Assembly: GCA_036268425.1 (NCBI GenBank)
Contig: DATAUE010000058.1
Location: 1-64,000, forward strand
Source of the DNA: DATARH01 sp036268425
Lineage (GTDB): Bacteria > Pseudomonadota > Alphaproteobacteria > ATCC43930 > CGMCC-115725
Direction: 5' to 3'
Length of the DNA stretch: 64,000 nucleotides
Within the stretch, counting starts at the first letter, position 1. The number at the start of each line of letters is the position of its first letter. The notes below the pieces were generated by a model. The model had not been told where the DNA came from, ran no database searches, and saw nothing but the letters and a program-made list of their open reading frames with translations. Of the stretch, positions 16,529-24,987 are shown one piece after another. The position numbers and the translations under genes were made by a program.

Positions 16529-16717
16529 GCCGGATCGTAGCAGCCCACCCGCCCTGCGCCGCTGCACATTTGCATGCATGCGCGAGCCGGGTGGGCGGCG
16601 TATGCGGGCAGAGCGATCATCGGATTGCGATGCGGCATTGCAGTCTTGCCTTGGCCCGCGATAGGGCGATGTAGTAGGCCACCCCTGCCGCCTCCGGAAA
16701 CCACGGTCGCTCACCAG

Positions 16718-18082
16718 ATGCCTCTGTCGCTCTACAACTCGCTGACCCGCCGCAAGGAGGTGTTCGAGCCCATCGATCCGCACAATGTGCGCATGTATGT
16801 GTGCGGGCCGACCGTCTACGATCTGGCGCATATCGGCAATGCCCGCGCGGTCGTGGTGTTCGACCAGCTGTATCGCGTCCTGCGGCACGCTTATGGCGAG
16901 AACCATGTGCGCTATGTCCGCAACATCACGGACATCGACGACAAGATCATCGATGCGGCGCGCGCCAATGGCGAGCCGATCGAGGCGCTGACCGAACGCA
17001 CCGGGCGGCAGTTTCATGCCGACATGGCGGCGCTCAACACGCTGCCGCCGGATGTCGAGCCGCGCGCCACCGGTCATATCAACGAGATGCTGGCGATGAT
17101 CGAGCGGCTGATCGCCGGCGGGCACGCCTATGCGGCCGATGGGCATGTGCTGTTCGCAGTGGCGTCGTGGGAGGGCTACGGCAAGCTGTCGCGGCGCAGC
17201 CGGCAGGAGATGGTCGCCGGCGCCCGCGTCGAGGTCGCGCCGTACAAGCGGGACCCCGGCGATTTCGTGTTGTGGAAACCGTCGAGCGCCGACCAGCCGG
17301 GCTGGGACAGCCCGTGGGGACGCGGCCGGCCGGGCTGGCACATCGAATGCTCGGCGATGAGCGAAGCCCATCTCGGCGAGAGTTTCGATATTCACGGCGG
17401 CGGGCTCGACCTGATCTTCCCGCACCACGAAAACGAGCTGGCGCAAAGCGAAAGCGCGCATGGTGGCCGCAAATTCGTGAATTTCTGGGTGCATAACGGG
17501 TTTCTCAGCGTCGACAGCACCAAGATGTCGAAATCGCTGGGGAATTTCGTCACGGCGCACGACATGCTGCAGGACTGGCCGGGCGAGGTCATCCGCCTCG
17601 CGCTGCTGTCAACGCATTACCGCGATCCGCTGGATTGGACCGATGAGCGCTTGCGGCAGGCGCGGCAGACATTGGATCGGTGGTATCGGGCATTACTCGA
17701 AGACCCTGCCGATACCGGGATCGTTCCTGGGTCGGTGCTCGACGCATTGGCCGATGATTTGAATACGCCGTTGGCGGTCGCGCACCTGCACGACATCGCC
17801 TCCACCATTTATCGAACCCAAGACGCGATCGAGAAGAATGCGCTTCAGGAACAACTCAAGGCAGCCGGAAAGCTGGTCGGGCTGCTGCGCTGGCGACCGA
17901 TCGATTGGCTCCAGGGAATCGATAGGCAAACAGCAGACGCCGAACAGCGCATTGCTGCTCGTGCGCAGGCACGTCGTGAGCGCCGCTTTGCTGATGCCGA
18001 CCGCATTCGCGCCGAGTTGCTTGCCGATGGTGTCGTTCTTGAAGACAAACCGGACGGAACGACGATCTGGCGTAAGGCGTGA
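16718..18082 (+). CDS. cysS: Cysteinyl-tRNA synthetase
   Basis: This 454-residue class Ia enzyme starts MPLSLYNSLTRRKE at ATG 16718. It shows MYVCGPTVYD with zinc ligand Cys29, the HIGH-like HIGN, the other zinc-site region around CSAMSEAHLG and HHENELAQSE, and KMSKSLGNF. Length matches the family. It charges tRNA-Cys. The gene is single, divergent from the glycosylase-like gene, and followed by a perfect REP-like hairpin that probably also terminates it. Confidence 0.97.
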   Translation: MPLSLYNSLTRRKEVFEPIDPHNVRMYVCGPTVYDLAHIGNARAVVVFDQLYRVLRHAYGENHVRYVRNITDIDDKIIDAARANGEPIEALTERTGRQFHADMAALNTLPPDVEPRATGHINEMLAMIERLIAGGHAYAADGHVLFAVASWEGYGKLSRRSRQEMVAGARVEVAPYKRDPGDFVLWKPSSADQPGWDSPWGRGRPGWHIECSAMSEAHLGESFDIHGGGLDLIFPHHENELAQSESAHGGRKFVNFWVHNGFLSVDSTKMSKSLGNFVTAHDMLQDWPGEVIRLALLSTHYRDPLDWTDERLRQARQTLDRWYRALLEDPADTGIVPGSVLDALADDLNTPLAVAHLHDIASTIYRTQDAIEKNALQEQLKAAGKLVGLLRWRPIDWLQGIDRQTADAEQRIAARAQARRERRFADADRIRAELLADGVVLEDKPDGTTIWRKA

Positions 18083-18112
18083 CCGGATGAACCTGCCGTC
18101 CCCTCTCTTCCT

Positions 18113-18173
18113 GTCATACCGGCGAAGGCCGGTATCCATCTCTGCCGTAGAGACCGGCCTTCGCCGGTATGAC
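18113..18173. repeat. REP-like palindromic element
   Basis: A perfect 20-bp inverted repeat (18113-18132 with 18154-18173) is built round the core CCGGCGAAGGCCGG and closed by a 21-base middle that has its own TCTC/GAGA pairing. Elements with the ACCGGCGAAGGCCGGTATCC core are typical dispersed repeats of alphaproteobacterial intergenic DNA. It lies 31 bases past the cysS stop, where it may act as a terminator. It is the only copy I saw in this window. Confidence 0.8.
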
Positions 18174-18230
18174 GCGCTGAGGGGTGGTCGGGGGCATGGG
18201 CCCATCGGCCATTTCCTTCGCCCTTAACGC

Positions 18231-19010
18231 ATGGCCGGCACCAACCATAGCCGCGACGGCGTGACCGGCGGGCCGGCGGTTATTCTGGTCCAGCCGCAGC
18301 TTGGCGAGAATATCGGCACCGCGGCGCGCGCCATGATGAATTGCGGCCTGACCGATCTGCGCCTTGTGACCCCGCGCGACGGCTGGCCGAACGAGCGGGC
18401 GGTGGCGGCGGCGAGCGGCGCCAATCTCGTGCTCGACAAGGCGCGGCTTTTTCCCAGCGTCGAGGCGGCAATCGGCGATCTGGCGCATGTCTATGCCTCG
18501 ACCGCGCGCGACCGCTATATGGTCAAGCGCGAAGTGACGCCGCGGCAGGCCGCCGCCGAAATGCGCGGCTTTATCGCGGCCGATGAACCCAGCGGTGTGC
18601 TGTTCGGGCCGGAGCGCACCGGCCTCGTCAACGATCATATCGCGTTGGCCGACACGGTGCTGAGCGTGCCGCTCAACCCGGCTTTTTCGTCGCTTAATCT
18701 GGCGCAGGCGGTGCTGGTGATCGGCTATGAATGGTTTACCGCGCGCATCGAGCCGCCGCCTGAAACGATGCATACCGGCCATAGCCGGCCGGCCAACAAG
18801 GCCGAATTGGTGCGGTTTTTCGATCATTTCGAGGAGGCGCTGGTCGATAGCGGCTTTCTGCGCCATGCCGACAAGCGCCCGAGTATGACGCGCAACCTGC
18901 GCAACCTGTTTCAGCGCGCCGCCTGTACCGAGCAGGAATTGCGCACGTTGCACGGCGTCATCACCGCGTTTATGGGGCCGCGCATCCGGCGCAGTGACCC
19001 GGAACCATAA
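18231..19010 (+). CDS. trmJ: tRNA/rRNA methyltransferase, TrmJ type (SPOUT fold)
   Basis: This 259-residue protein is a SpoU/TrmH family methyltransferase, group 1, resembling TrmJ (tRNA Cm32/Um32). The SPOUT knot motifs are PQLGENIGTAARAM (N-terminal), LFGPERTGL and VPLNPAFSSLNLAQAV. It uses S-adenosylmethionine to methylate the ribose 2'-OH. The start is ATG 18231. Downstream genes in the same direction (GST at 19100 onwards) are separated by 89 bases. Confidence 0.88.
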   Translation: MAGTNHSRDGVTGGPAVILVQPQLGENIGTAARAMMNCGLTDLRLVTPRDGWPNERAVAAASGANLVLDKARLFPSVEAAIGDLAHVYASTARDRYMVKREVTPRQAAAEMRGFIAADEPSGVLFGPERTGLVNDHIALADTVLSVPLNPAFSSLNLAQAVLVIGYEWFTARIEPPPETMHTGHSRPANKAELVRFFDHFEEALVDSGFLRHADKRPSMTRNLRNLFQRAACTEQELRTLHGVITAFMGPRIRRSDPEP

Positions 19011-19099
19011 ATCCCCGGGAAGTCCCCGGATCATAATTTCATCGCGAACCCGATTGTCGGCCGTGTTCACAAGGCGCGGCGGCCGATACAATCACGCAC

Positions 19100-19768
19100 A
19101 TGCGGATCCTCTATCACCTCACCTTGTCGCCCTTTGCGCGCAAGGTGCGCGTCGTGCTTGCCGAAAAGAACCTCGAATTCACCTTGAAGCTGGAACGGGT
19201 GTGGGAACGGCGGCCGGAGTTTCTGGCGCTCAACCCGGCCGGCGATGTGCCGGTGCTGATCGAACCTGACGGCGGGGTGTTCGCCGGCACCGAGGCGATC
19301 GTCGAATATCTCGATGAGGCCTATCGCGAAAAGCTGCTGATCGGCATCAACCCCGTTGACCGCGCCGAGGTGCGGCGGCTGACGGCGTGGTTCGACGTCA
19401 AGATGAACCTGGAAGTGACCGATAACCTGCTCGGCCAAAAGATGATGTGGCGTTATCAGGGGCAAGGGCAGCCGAACTCGCAGGCGATTCGCGCCGGCCA
19501 CGCCAACCTGCCGCATCATCTCGACTATATCGGCTACCTCGTAGAGCGTCGGCGCTGGCTGGCGGGCGATCATTTCTCCTCCGCCGACATCACCGCGGCC
19601 GCGCATTTGTCGAGCCTCGACTACCTCGGCGATGTGCCCTGGGAGGCGCATGAGCCAGCCAAGGAATGGTACGCCCGTATCAAATCCCGCCCGAGCTTTC
19701 GCCAGATTCTCGCTGACCATGTACCCGGCGCACCGCCGCCGCCGCATTACGCCGATCTCGATTTTTAA
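19100..19768 (+). CDS. Glutathione S-transferase family protein
   Basis: This 222-residue protein has a GST layout: an N-terminal thioredoxin fold starting MRILYHLTLSPFARKVRVVL with the active-site serine in LSPFA, the cis-proline loop GDVPVLI, an E-A-I-V-E-Y motif and an all-helical C-terminal domain including GDHFSSADITAAAHL. It probably conjugates or reduces substrates with glutathione. The start is ATG 19100. Exact class and substrate are unclear. Confidence 0.88.
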   Translation: MRILYHLTLSPFARKVRVVLAEKNLEFTLKLERVWERRPEFLALNPAGDVPVLIEPDGGVFAGTEAIVEYLDEAYREKLLIGINPVDRAEVRRLTAWFDVKMNLEVTDNLLGQKMMWRYQGQGQPNSQAIRAGHANLPHHLDYIGYLVERRRWLAGDHFSSADITAAAHLSSLDYLGDVPWEAHEPAKEWYARIKSRPSFRQILADHVPGAPPPPHYADLDF

Positions 19769-19806
19769 CGAGGCCCAAGCGGAAAAAGCCGAGCAGATCG
19801 AAAGGC

Positions 19807-20052
19807 GTGCAGATCGAAATCTATGATTTGATCGGCTTTGCGGGGGCGGGCGTGCTGGTCGCAGCTTATTTCGCCAACCAGCAAGGCTGGCTGGCGTCGG
19901 AAGACTGGCGCTTTCCCGCCGCCAATCTCGCCGGCTCGGCGCTGATTTTCATCTCGCTGTGCTTTGCGTGGAATTTCCCCTCGGTCGTCATCGAAATCTT
20001 CTGGGCGGCGATCAGCCTTTGGGGGATCATAAAAGCCCTCTCGCGCCGGTAG
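19807..20052 (+). CDS. Small membrane protein, CBU_0592-like
   Basis: This 81-residue protein is mostly hydrophobic with two or three membrane segments: GFAGAGVLVAAYFAN and AGSALIFISLCFAWNF followed by IEIFWAAISLWGII. It resembles the CBU_0592 family of uncharacterised small membrane proteins. The start is GTG 19807 with a weak AAAGG upstream. It ends 8 bases before the reductase gene, so the two are likely cotranscribed. Confidence 0.75.
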   Translation: MQIEIYDLIGFAGAGVLVAAYFANQQGWLASEDWRFPAANLAGSALIFISLCFAWNFPSVVIEIFWAAISLWGIIKALSRR

Positions 20053-20060
20053 CGACCCCC

Positions 20061-21008
20061 ATGCAGCTGCGCGTCCGCTCGATCACCTATCTCGCCGACG
20101 AGATCAACGGCTACGAGCTTGTCGACCCCAATGGCCGCGACCTGCCGCGCTTTACCGCCGGCGGGCATATCGGCGTGCGGCTCGGCGACACGGTGTGGCG
20201 CGATTACTCGCTGTGGAACGATCCGGCCGAACGGCGGCGCTATTGCATCGCGGTTTTGCGCGACAAGGCGGGAGAAGCTTCACAGCGTCTGCATGACACG
20301 ATCCGGGTCGGCGACCTGGTCGAGGTGTCGCTGCCCCGCAACCATTTCCCGCTATCCGAAGAGGCCGAGCGCCACCTGTTTCTGGCCGGCGGCATCGGCA
20401 TCACGCCGATCATGGCGATGATCGCCGAGCTGAAACGGCGTCGCGGCGAGTTCCGCCTGCATTACTGCACCCGCGCCGCGGAGAAAACCGCGTTTCGCGA
20501 CGAGTTCGACCTGCTGATCGCACAAGGCCGCGTGGTGCTGCATCACGATGGCGGCGACCCGGCAAAAGGCCTCGACATCGCTGCGTTGCTGCGCGAGCCG
20601 CAGCCTGGAACGCATCTCTATTATTGCGGTCCGCGCGGCCTGATGGAGACAGCCGCCGCCGCATCGGCGCACTGGCCGCCGGGCACGGTGCATTGCGAAT
20701 TCTTCTCCGGTCCCGGCGCCGCGCCGCCGGCCCGGCTCGAAGACGACCGGCCGTTCCGTGTCCGTCTTGCCCGCAGCGGCACCGAGTACGATGTGCCGCC
20801 CGGCGACAAGATCATCGATGTGCTGCGCCGCAACGGCGTCGCCGTGCGCACCTCGTGCGAACTCGGCTATTGCGGCGCGTGCCTGACCCGCTATCTCGCC
20901 GGTGACCCAGACCACCGCGACCCGATCCTGACCGACAAGGCCCGCGAAACCCACCTGCTGATCTGCTGCTCGCGCGCCCGCAGCCCCGTGCTGGAACTGG
21001 ATTTATGA
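20061..21008 (+). CDS. Ferredoxin-type reductase (phthalate dioxygenase reductase family)
   Basis: This 315-residue protein is the reductase of Rieske oxygenase-type systems. It has the FMN/FAD binding RDYSLWN motif (residues 47-53), the NAD-binding GGIGITP and YYCGPRGLM motifs, and a C-terminal plant-type 2Fe-2S domain with CELGYCGAC and a later Cys. Order FMN-NAD-[2Fe-2S] matches VanB and phthalate dioxygenase reductase. No Rieske oxygenase subunit lies next to it. The start is ATG 20061. Its stop overlaps the convergent toxin gene's end by 6 bases. Confidence 0.88.
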   Translation: MQLRVRSITYLADEINGYELVDPNGRDLPRFTAGGHIGVRLGDTVWRDYSLWNDPAERRRYCIAVLRDKAGEASQRLHDTIRVGDLVEVSLPRNHFPLSEEAERHLFLAGGIGITPIMAMIAELKRRRGEFRLHYCTRAAEKTAFRDEFDLLIAQGRVVLHHDGGDPAKGLDIAALLREPQPGTHLYYCGPRGLMETAAAASAHWPPGTVHCEFFSGPGAAPPARLEDDRPFRVRLARSGTEYDVPPGDKIIDVLRRNGVAVRTSCELGYCGACLTRYLAGDPDHRDPILTDKARETHLLICCSRARSPVLELDL

Positions 21009-21314
21009 CGAGGGTCGCGGCCGCAAGACTGTCGTAACATCGCGCCTGCCGTGGAGCACTCGCACGATCGACAACGGCTCGGACGCCGGATCATAGACAA
21101 TCAGGTAGGAAAATACCGGCCAGAACTTTACCAGTAACGGCGTCAAATCCTGGCGGAGGTGTCCGATACCGGGCCGTATTGCAAGCAACCGGAAGGCTTC
21201 GGTGAGTTCCTGCAAGACATACCGCGCAAGGCGACTACCACCCCGGTTCACGAGGTAGTCCCGGATTTCGCGTAGATCGTCCCTGGCATCGGGTGACAGG
21301 ACGAAGCGCGGCAC
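21003..21314 (-). CDS. Toxin of a ParE/RelE-family module
   Basis: This 103-residue protein has the ParE/RelE fold signature: MPRFVLSPDARDDLREIRDYLV at the N-terminus, a G-I-G-H motif, and VFSYLIVYDP and IVRVLHGRRDV strands. It lies directly after the antitoxin gene: the antitoxin TAA is followed with no gap by the GTG start. ParE-like toxins block gyrase or, if RelE-like, cleave mRNA. Which one applies is not visible. Confidence 0.88.
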   Translation of the reverse strand: MPRFVLSPDARDDLREIRDYLVNRGGSRLARYVLQELTEAFRLLAIRPGIGHLRQDLTPLLVKFWPVFSYLIVYDPASEPLSIVRVLHGRRDVTTVLRPRPSS

Positions 21315-21590
21315 TTACCGCGATTGCCTCGGGCTGTCGAGTTCCGCCAGCAATTCCTCCATAACAGCCTCGCCATCGAGAGCCTTGCCTTGTCGCAGGG
21401 AGCCGAGGCCCTCGGCGATTTTGGCGTGCACCACATCCTTGCGGAACCAATGCCGCTCCGACAGGTATCGCTCGACGGCCTCGCGCACCAGTTCGCGTGG
21501 TTCGCGGTGCTCCTCTTCAGCGGCGGCCTGAATCTCAAGCAGCAATCCGCTGGGAATAAGCGTGTCAAACGACGGATCGCTTTTTTTCAT
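21315..21590 (-). CDS. ParD-like antitoxin (ribbon-helix-helix)
   Basis: This 91-residue protein fits a ParD/CopG-type antitoxin. The N-terminal half (SFDTLIPSGLLLEIQAAAEE, EPRELVREAVERYL) should form the RHH dimer; the C-terminal tail with GLGSLRQGKALDGEAVMEEL is the toxin-binding part of the family. The start is ATG 21590. The gene precedes its toxin in the same operon, behind a promoter carrying a 7-bp inverted repeat. Confidence 0.88.
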   Translation of the reverse strand: MKKSDPSFDTLIPSGLLLEIQAAAEEEHREPRELVREAVERYLSERHWFRKDVVHAKIAEGLGSLRQGKALDGEAVMEELLAELDSPRQSR

Positions 21591-21596
21591 GTTGCC

Positions 21597-21632
21597 CACG
21601 GTAACAGCCCTTCTCCGCCAGTCAAGGCGGAG
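21597..21632 (-). promoter_or_regulatory. Promoter and operator of the ParDE-like operon
   Basis: A perfect 7-bp inverted repeat (21613-21619 with 21626-21632) flanks a 6-base centre that reads TTGACT on the minus strand, a good -35 element. TACCGT follows after 16 bases as a possible -10, placing the start near the ATG at 21590. A repressor bound to the repeat would block this promoter, as is usual for autoregulated antitoxins. Confidence 0.45.
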
Positions 21633-21813
21633 CAATGATTTCAATGCGGTATGGAGGTCACAACATTTTCGGTCGCGAAAGGCAAGGTTTCCTCGTAATC
21701 GGCGCGACCAGATTGATCGGACACCGGCAACGACCATCCCCAGCGAGAGCCTCGCCGCTCCGACCACATCGCCTGTATAGAAACCCCTGGGTTTAGAACG
21801 GGGGAGAACAATC

Positions 21814-22983
21814 GTGCCGCTATCCGGTATTCGGGTCGTTGATCTGACGCGCATTCTGGCGGGGCCGTTCTGCACGATGGTCCTTGCCGACATGGGTGCG
21901 GAAGTCGTGAAGATCGAGACGCCGGGCGTCGGCGATCCGTTGCGGCAGCAGGGTGCGATCCGCGATGGCCTCTCGTGGTATTTTGCCGGGTTCAACCGCA
22001 ATAAGCGGTCGCTGTCGCTGAATTTGCGCAGCGAGGCGGGAAAGATGGTGCTGGCCCGGCTGATCGAGCAGAGCGATGTGCTGGTCGAGAATTACCGCCC
22101 CGGCGTGCTCGATCAGATGGGGTTCGGCGCAGAGCGGCTGAAGGCGCTGAAGCCCGATCTCGTCTACGCCAATATCAGCGGGTTCGGCACGAGCGGCCCG
22201 TATCGCGACCGGCCGGCCTTTGATTTTATTGCGCAGGCGATGAGCGGCTTTATGGCGGTGGCCGGCGGACCGCCGATGCGTGCCGGGCCGCCGATTGCCG
22301 ACCTCGTTGCCGGCCTTTATGGAGCGATCGGCGTTTGCGCCGCGCTGGTGCGTCGCGGCCGCACCGGCCTCGGCGAGACGGTCGGATCGAGTCTCAATAA
22401 TGGGCTGATCAGCCTGCTGGCGTTCCTTGCGGCAAACCAGCTCGCCACCGGCGACACACCCGCCCGCACCGGCAACGACCACGCCATCGTATCGCCTTAC
22501 GGCATGTTTCGCACCGCCGATGGTGAAGTGGCGCTGGCACCCAGCCAAGAGCAGTCGTATCAGCGGTTGGTGGATGCGCTCGCGGCGCCGGAATGGCGCG
22601 CCGATCCGCGCTTCACCAGCAACGCCTTGCGGGTCGCCAACCGCACGGCGATGAACGCCGTGATCGAGGCACGTCTCGCTGCCAATACGACCGAATACTG
22701 GATCGAAAAGCTGAACGCCGCCGGGGTGCCGTGCGGCCGGGTGCTGAGCCTGGCTGAAGCCTTTGTCGATCCGCAGATTGTTGCGCAGGAAATGGTGCTG
22801 ACCCAGGAGCATCCGGGCCACGGTTTGGTCCGGGTGCTGGGCTTTCCGATCAAGTTCGCCGAAGCGCCGTGCCAGTTGCGCCGCCCGGCTCCGGAAGTCG
22901 GCGCCGATACCGACGCCATATTGCGAGAATTCGGCTATTCGGACAGCGAGATCGCGACTCTCCGTGCTGCGTCTGTCGTTTGA
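21814..22983 (+). CDS. CaiB/BaiF family CoA transferase (class III)
   Basis: This 389-residue protein is a class III CoA transferase. It opens MPLSGIRVVDLTRILAGPF, has ADMGAEVVKIE, a Y-R-D-R-P-A-F-D motif, and Asp163 in the PPIADLVAGLYGA segment at the position of the family's catalytic aspartate. It moves CoA between an acyl-CoA donor and an organic acid. Acceptor is not known. The start is GTG 21814, with GGGGAGAA 5-12 bases upstream. Neighbouring toxin-antitoxin and MetE-like genes give no pathway clue. Confidence 0.9.
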   Translation: MPLSGIRVVDLTRILAGPFCTMVLADMGAEVVKIETPGVGDPLRQQGAIRDGLSWYFAGFNRNKRSLSLNLRSEAGKMVLARLIEQSDVLVENYRPGVLDQMGFGAERLKALKPDLVYANISGFGTSGPYRDRPAFDFIAQAMSGFMAVAGGPPMRAGPPIADLVAGLYGAIGVCAALVRRGRTGLGETVGSSLNNGLISLLAFLAANQLATGDTPARTGNDHAIVSPYGMFRTADGEVALAPSQEQSYQRLVDALAAPEWRADPRFTSNALRVANRTAMNAVIEARLAANTTEYWIEKLNAAGVPCGRVLSLAEAFVDPQIVAQEMVLTQEHPGHGLVRVLGFPIKFAEAPCQLRRPAPEVGADTDAILREFGYSDSEIATLRAASVV

Positions 22984-23044
22984 TGTCGTATTTTCGGCAC
23001 GAACGCGCGAGCGAAATGCAGGAAACATCCGGATACTGGCCGGC

Positions 23045-24214
23045 TCAGCGCCAGAGCTGCCGGCTGGCGATGCGCGCCCCCTCGGCCAATGCCGCGAACT
23101 TGACCCACACGACGCTCGGGTGCACCTCGCAGGTCGAGGCAAAGCTGGCAAAGCCGCAATCGGCGCCAGCGATGACGTTCTCGCGCCCGACCGTCCGGGC
23201 AAACCGGCCGATGCGTTGGGCGATCGCCTCGGGGTGCTCGACGATGTTGGACGAATGCGTAATAACGCCAGGGATCAGGCATTTGCCGTCGGGCAGTTTG
23301 ACCGTCTCCCAGACCTGCCATTCATGCTCGTGGCGCGGATTGGCCGCCTCGAACGAGTAGGCCCCGGCATTGATCGTCAAAATCAGATCGACGATGTTTT
23401 TCAGCTCCATATCATGGACGCGCGGCCCGATATTGATGCTGTAGCAGGTGTGGTAGCGGATGCGGTCCTGCGGCAGGCCGCGCAGCGCGTGGTTCAGGAC
23501 CGCGATGCGGCCGGCGGCCCATTTGCGGCAATCCTCGACACTGGCCTCCGGGTGCATGACGTAATACGAAGCCAGCAGCGGGTCGTCGATCTGCAAGACA
23601 AGGCCGGCATCGATCACCGCCTGGTATTCTTCGTGTAGTGCATCGGCGAGTGCGTAGAGGTACTCCTCCTCGCTCTTGTAGTGTTCGTTGGTGTTCCAGT
23701 TGGCGAGGTTTGACGGCGACACCGCAGGCATGAACGCCTCGGCATAATCCTGTCCGACTAAGGCGGCCTTGAGGTTGTCGATGTCATGCTGCAACGCGGC
23801 GTGACCCTTGTAGGATACTGGTCCGGAGCACACCCAGCGCGTCCGTCCGGCAATCCCCGCGGCGCCGGCCTGCGCCGTTGCCCAGGCATAGAATTGTGGA
23901 AATGCCTGGTATTCGCGCGACAAGGCCCAGTAATTCGCGGCCTCGGCTCCCTTGCTTGGTTCGATGCCGGCAAGCCGCTCGTTGACATAAGGGATGAAAC
24001 CGACCCGGCCCACTTCACCATCGCCGACGACATCGACACCGGCATCGATCTGGCGCCTTACGGTCTCAGACACCGCGGTTTTAACCCGCGCCGCGAAAGC
24101 CTGTTCGTCGACCGTGCCGTTCTGCGCCTTGGCGCGGATCATCGGCAGCAGATCATCGGGCCGTGGCAAGCTGCCGGCATGCGTCGTCAGAATGCGATCG
24201 GTACTGCGCTTCAT
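23045..24214 (-). CDS. MetE-like cobalamin-independent methyltransferase
   Basis: This 389-residue protein is a single (alpha/beta)8 domain of the MetE C-terminal/UROD type. It has the expected zinc ligands: His-x-Cys in YHTCYS, a glutamate in between, and Cys in GADCGFAS. It lacks the N-terminal half of full-length MetE, so it belongs to the short MetE-like group, whose members transfer methyl groups or act as CoM-type transferases. ATG 24214 is preceded by GGGAGGGAT. It converges with the CoA transferase gene. Confidence 0.82.
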   Translation of the reverse strand: MKRSTDRILTTHAGSLPRPDDLLPMIRAKAQNGTVDEQAFAARVKTAVSETVRRQIDAGVDVVGDGEVGRVGFIPYVNERLAGIEPSKGAEAANYWALSREYQAFPQFYAWATAQAGAAGIAGRTRWVCSGPVSYKGHAALQHDIDNLKAALVGQDYAEAFMPAVSPSNLANWNTNEHYKSEEEYLYALADALHEEYQAVIDAGLVLQIDDPLLASYYVMHPEASVEDCRKWAAGRIAVLNHALRGLPQDRIRYHTCYSINIGPRVHDMELKNIVDLILTINAGAYSFEAANPRHEHEWQVWETVKLPDGKCLIPGVITHSSNIVEHPEAIAQRIGRFARTVGRENVIAGADCGFASFASTCEVHPSVVWVKFAALAEGARIASRQLWR

Positions 24215-24276
24215 CGCGATCCCTCCCGTGATATTGGGTGAAGGGTAGCGCTGATCATTCGGGCTGTGCAGAGGCC

Positions 24277-24708
24277 TCAATCGGCCGTTGGGATTATGAC
24301 CGCAACGCCGAGCACACCGCCTGCGTCAGCCAGCCGCCGATCCAACGTCACCAGCGTCGCATCGAGTCGCCGCGTGATCGCCAGATGCAGCGCGTCCGGC
24401 GCCCGCAGTTTCAGTTTGAACCGTCGCACATAGGCATAGGCGAGCCGCGCATCGGCCGCATGGATATCAGCCGGAGCGCTGACCCCGGCTCGCCATGTAT
24501 CGAAATCCTCAAGGCGCACTACGGCATCGGCGGCGCTCAAGAGCCGCATCCGCACGAGCCGGGACAGGCCCGATGCCACTTCGGTTGCAGCGAAGTCGCT
24601 GATTAGCAACTCCTGCGTTTCATTTGCAAGATAGGCGTAAACGGAGGGGCTGGAGGTCTCCAGGACCAGCGTCGGCAACAGGACGCTGGCGTCAAGGTAG
24701 GCGCTCAA
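24277..24708 (-). CDS. PIN-domain toxin (VapC type)
   Basis: This 143-residue protein is a PIN-domain nuclease. It starts MSAYLDASVLLPTL with the first catalytic Asp, has a central Glu/Asp region (ATEVASGL, RAPDALHLAI) and ends with the VTLDRRLADA-type motif carrying the last Asp. Such toxins cut RNA, often tRNA. The start is TTG 24708, overlapping the antitoxin stop by 4 bases (TTGA), so translation is coupled. Start codon inferred from the overlap. Confidence 0.85.
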   Translation of the reverse strand: MSAYLDASVLLPTLVLETSSPSVYAYLANETQELLISDFAATEVASGLSRLVRMRLLSAADAVVRLEDFDTWRAGVSAPADIHAADARLAYAYVRRFKLKLRAPDALHLAITRRLDATLVTLDRRLADAGGVLGVAVIIPTAD

Positions 24709-24953
24709 TCTTCTTCCGTCTCGTACATTAGATCGAGGAGTTCGACCGAGGTCAGACCGACGCTTGGCCGGGTCTGCGTACGTTCCCGCAACCAGGCATG
24801 TGTCCCGGCCGGTGGCGAGAGGCGAAGAACCGTCGGCCTGAGTTCGACGACGGGCTTGCCGTGACGAGTGATGATTACCTCTTCGCCTTCGATCGCGCGG
24901 TCTATCAGCTTGGATAGCGAATTCTTCGCCTCGGCGACGCTGTAGGTGGTCAT
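24705..24953 (-). CDS. Phd/YefM-type antitoxin
   Basis: This 82-residue protein has the Phd/YefM N-terminal DNA-binding pattern MTTYSVAEAKNSLSKLIDRA followed by EEVIITRHGKPVVEL. The remaining acidic tail (VELLDLMYETEED) should wrap the PIN toxin. ATG 24953 has GGAG upstream. Pairing of a Phd/YefM antitoxin with a PIN toxin is common. Confidence 0.9.
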   Translation of the reverse strand: MTTYSVAEAKNSLSKLIDRAIEGEEVIITRHGKPVVELRPTVLRLSPPAGTHAWLRERTQTRPSVGLTSVELLDLMYETEED

Positions 24954-24973
24954 GGCAACAGCTCCGAGTTATG

Positions 24974-24987
24974 GCTATATCGATAGC
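24974..24987 (-). promoter_or_regulatory. Candidate operator of the VapBC-like operon
   Basis: GCTAT and ATAGC form a 5-bp inverted repeat round a 4-base centre, 20 bases upstream of the antitoxin ATG in an AT-rich stretch. Phd/YefM-type antitoxins usually repress their own promoter from such palindromes. The assignment rests on position and symmetry only. Confidence 0.3.

Noticed and set aside
16529..17560. N-terminal extension of the glycosylase-like gene
   Set aside because: The extra frame lies entirely opposite cysS; ATG 16528 begins the family-like part.
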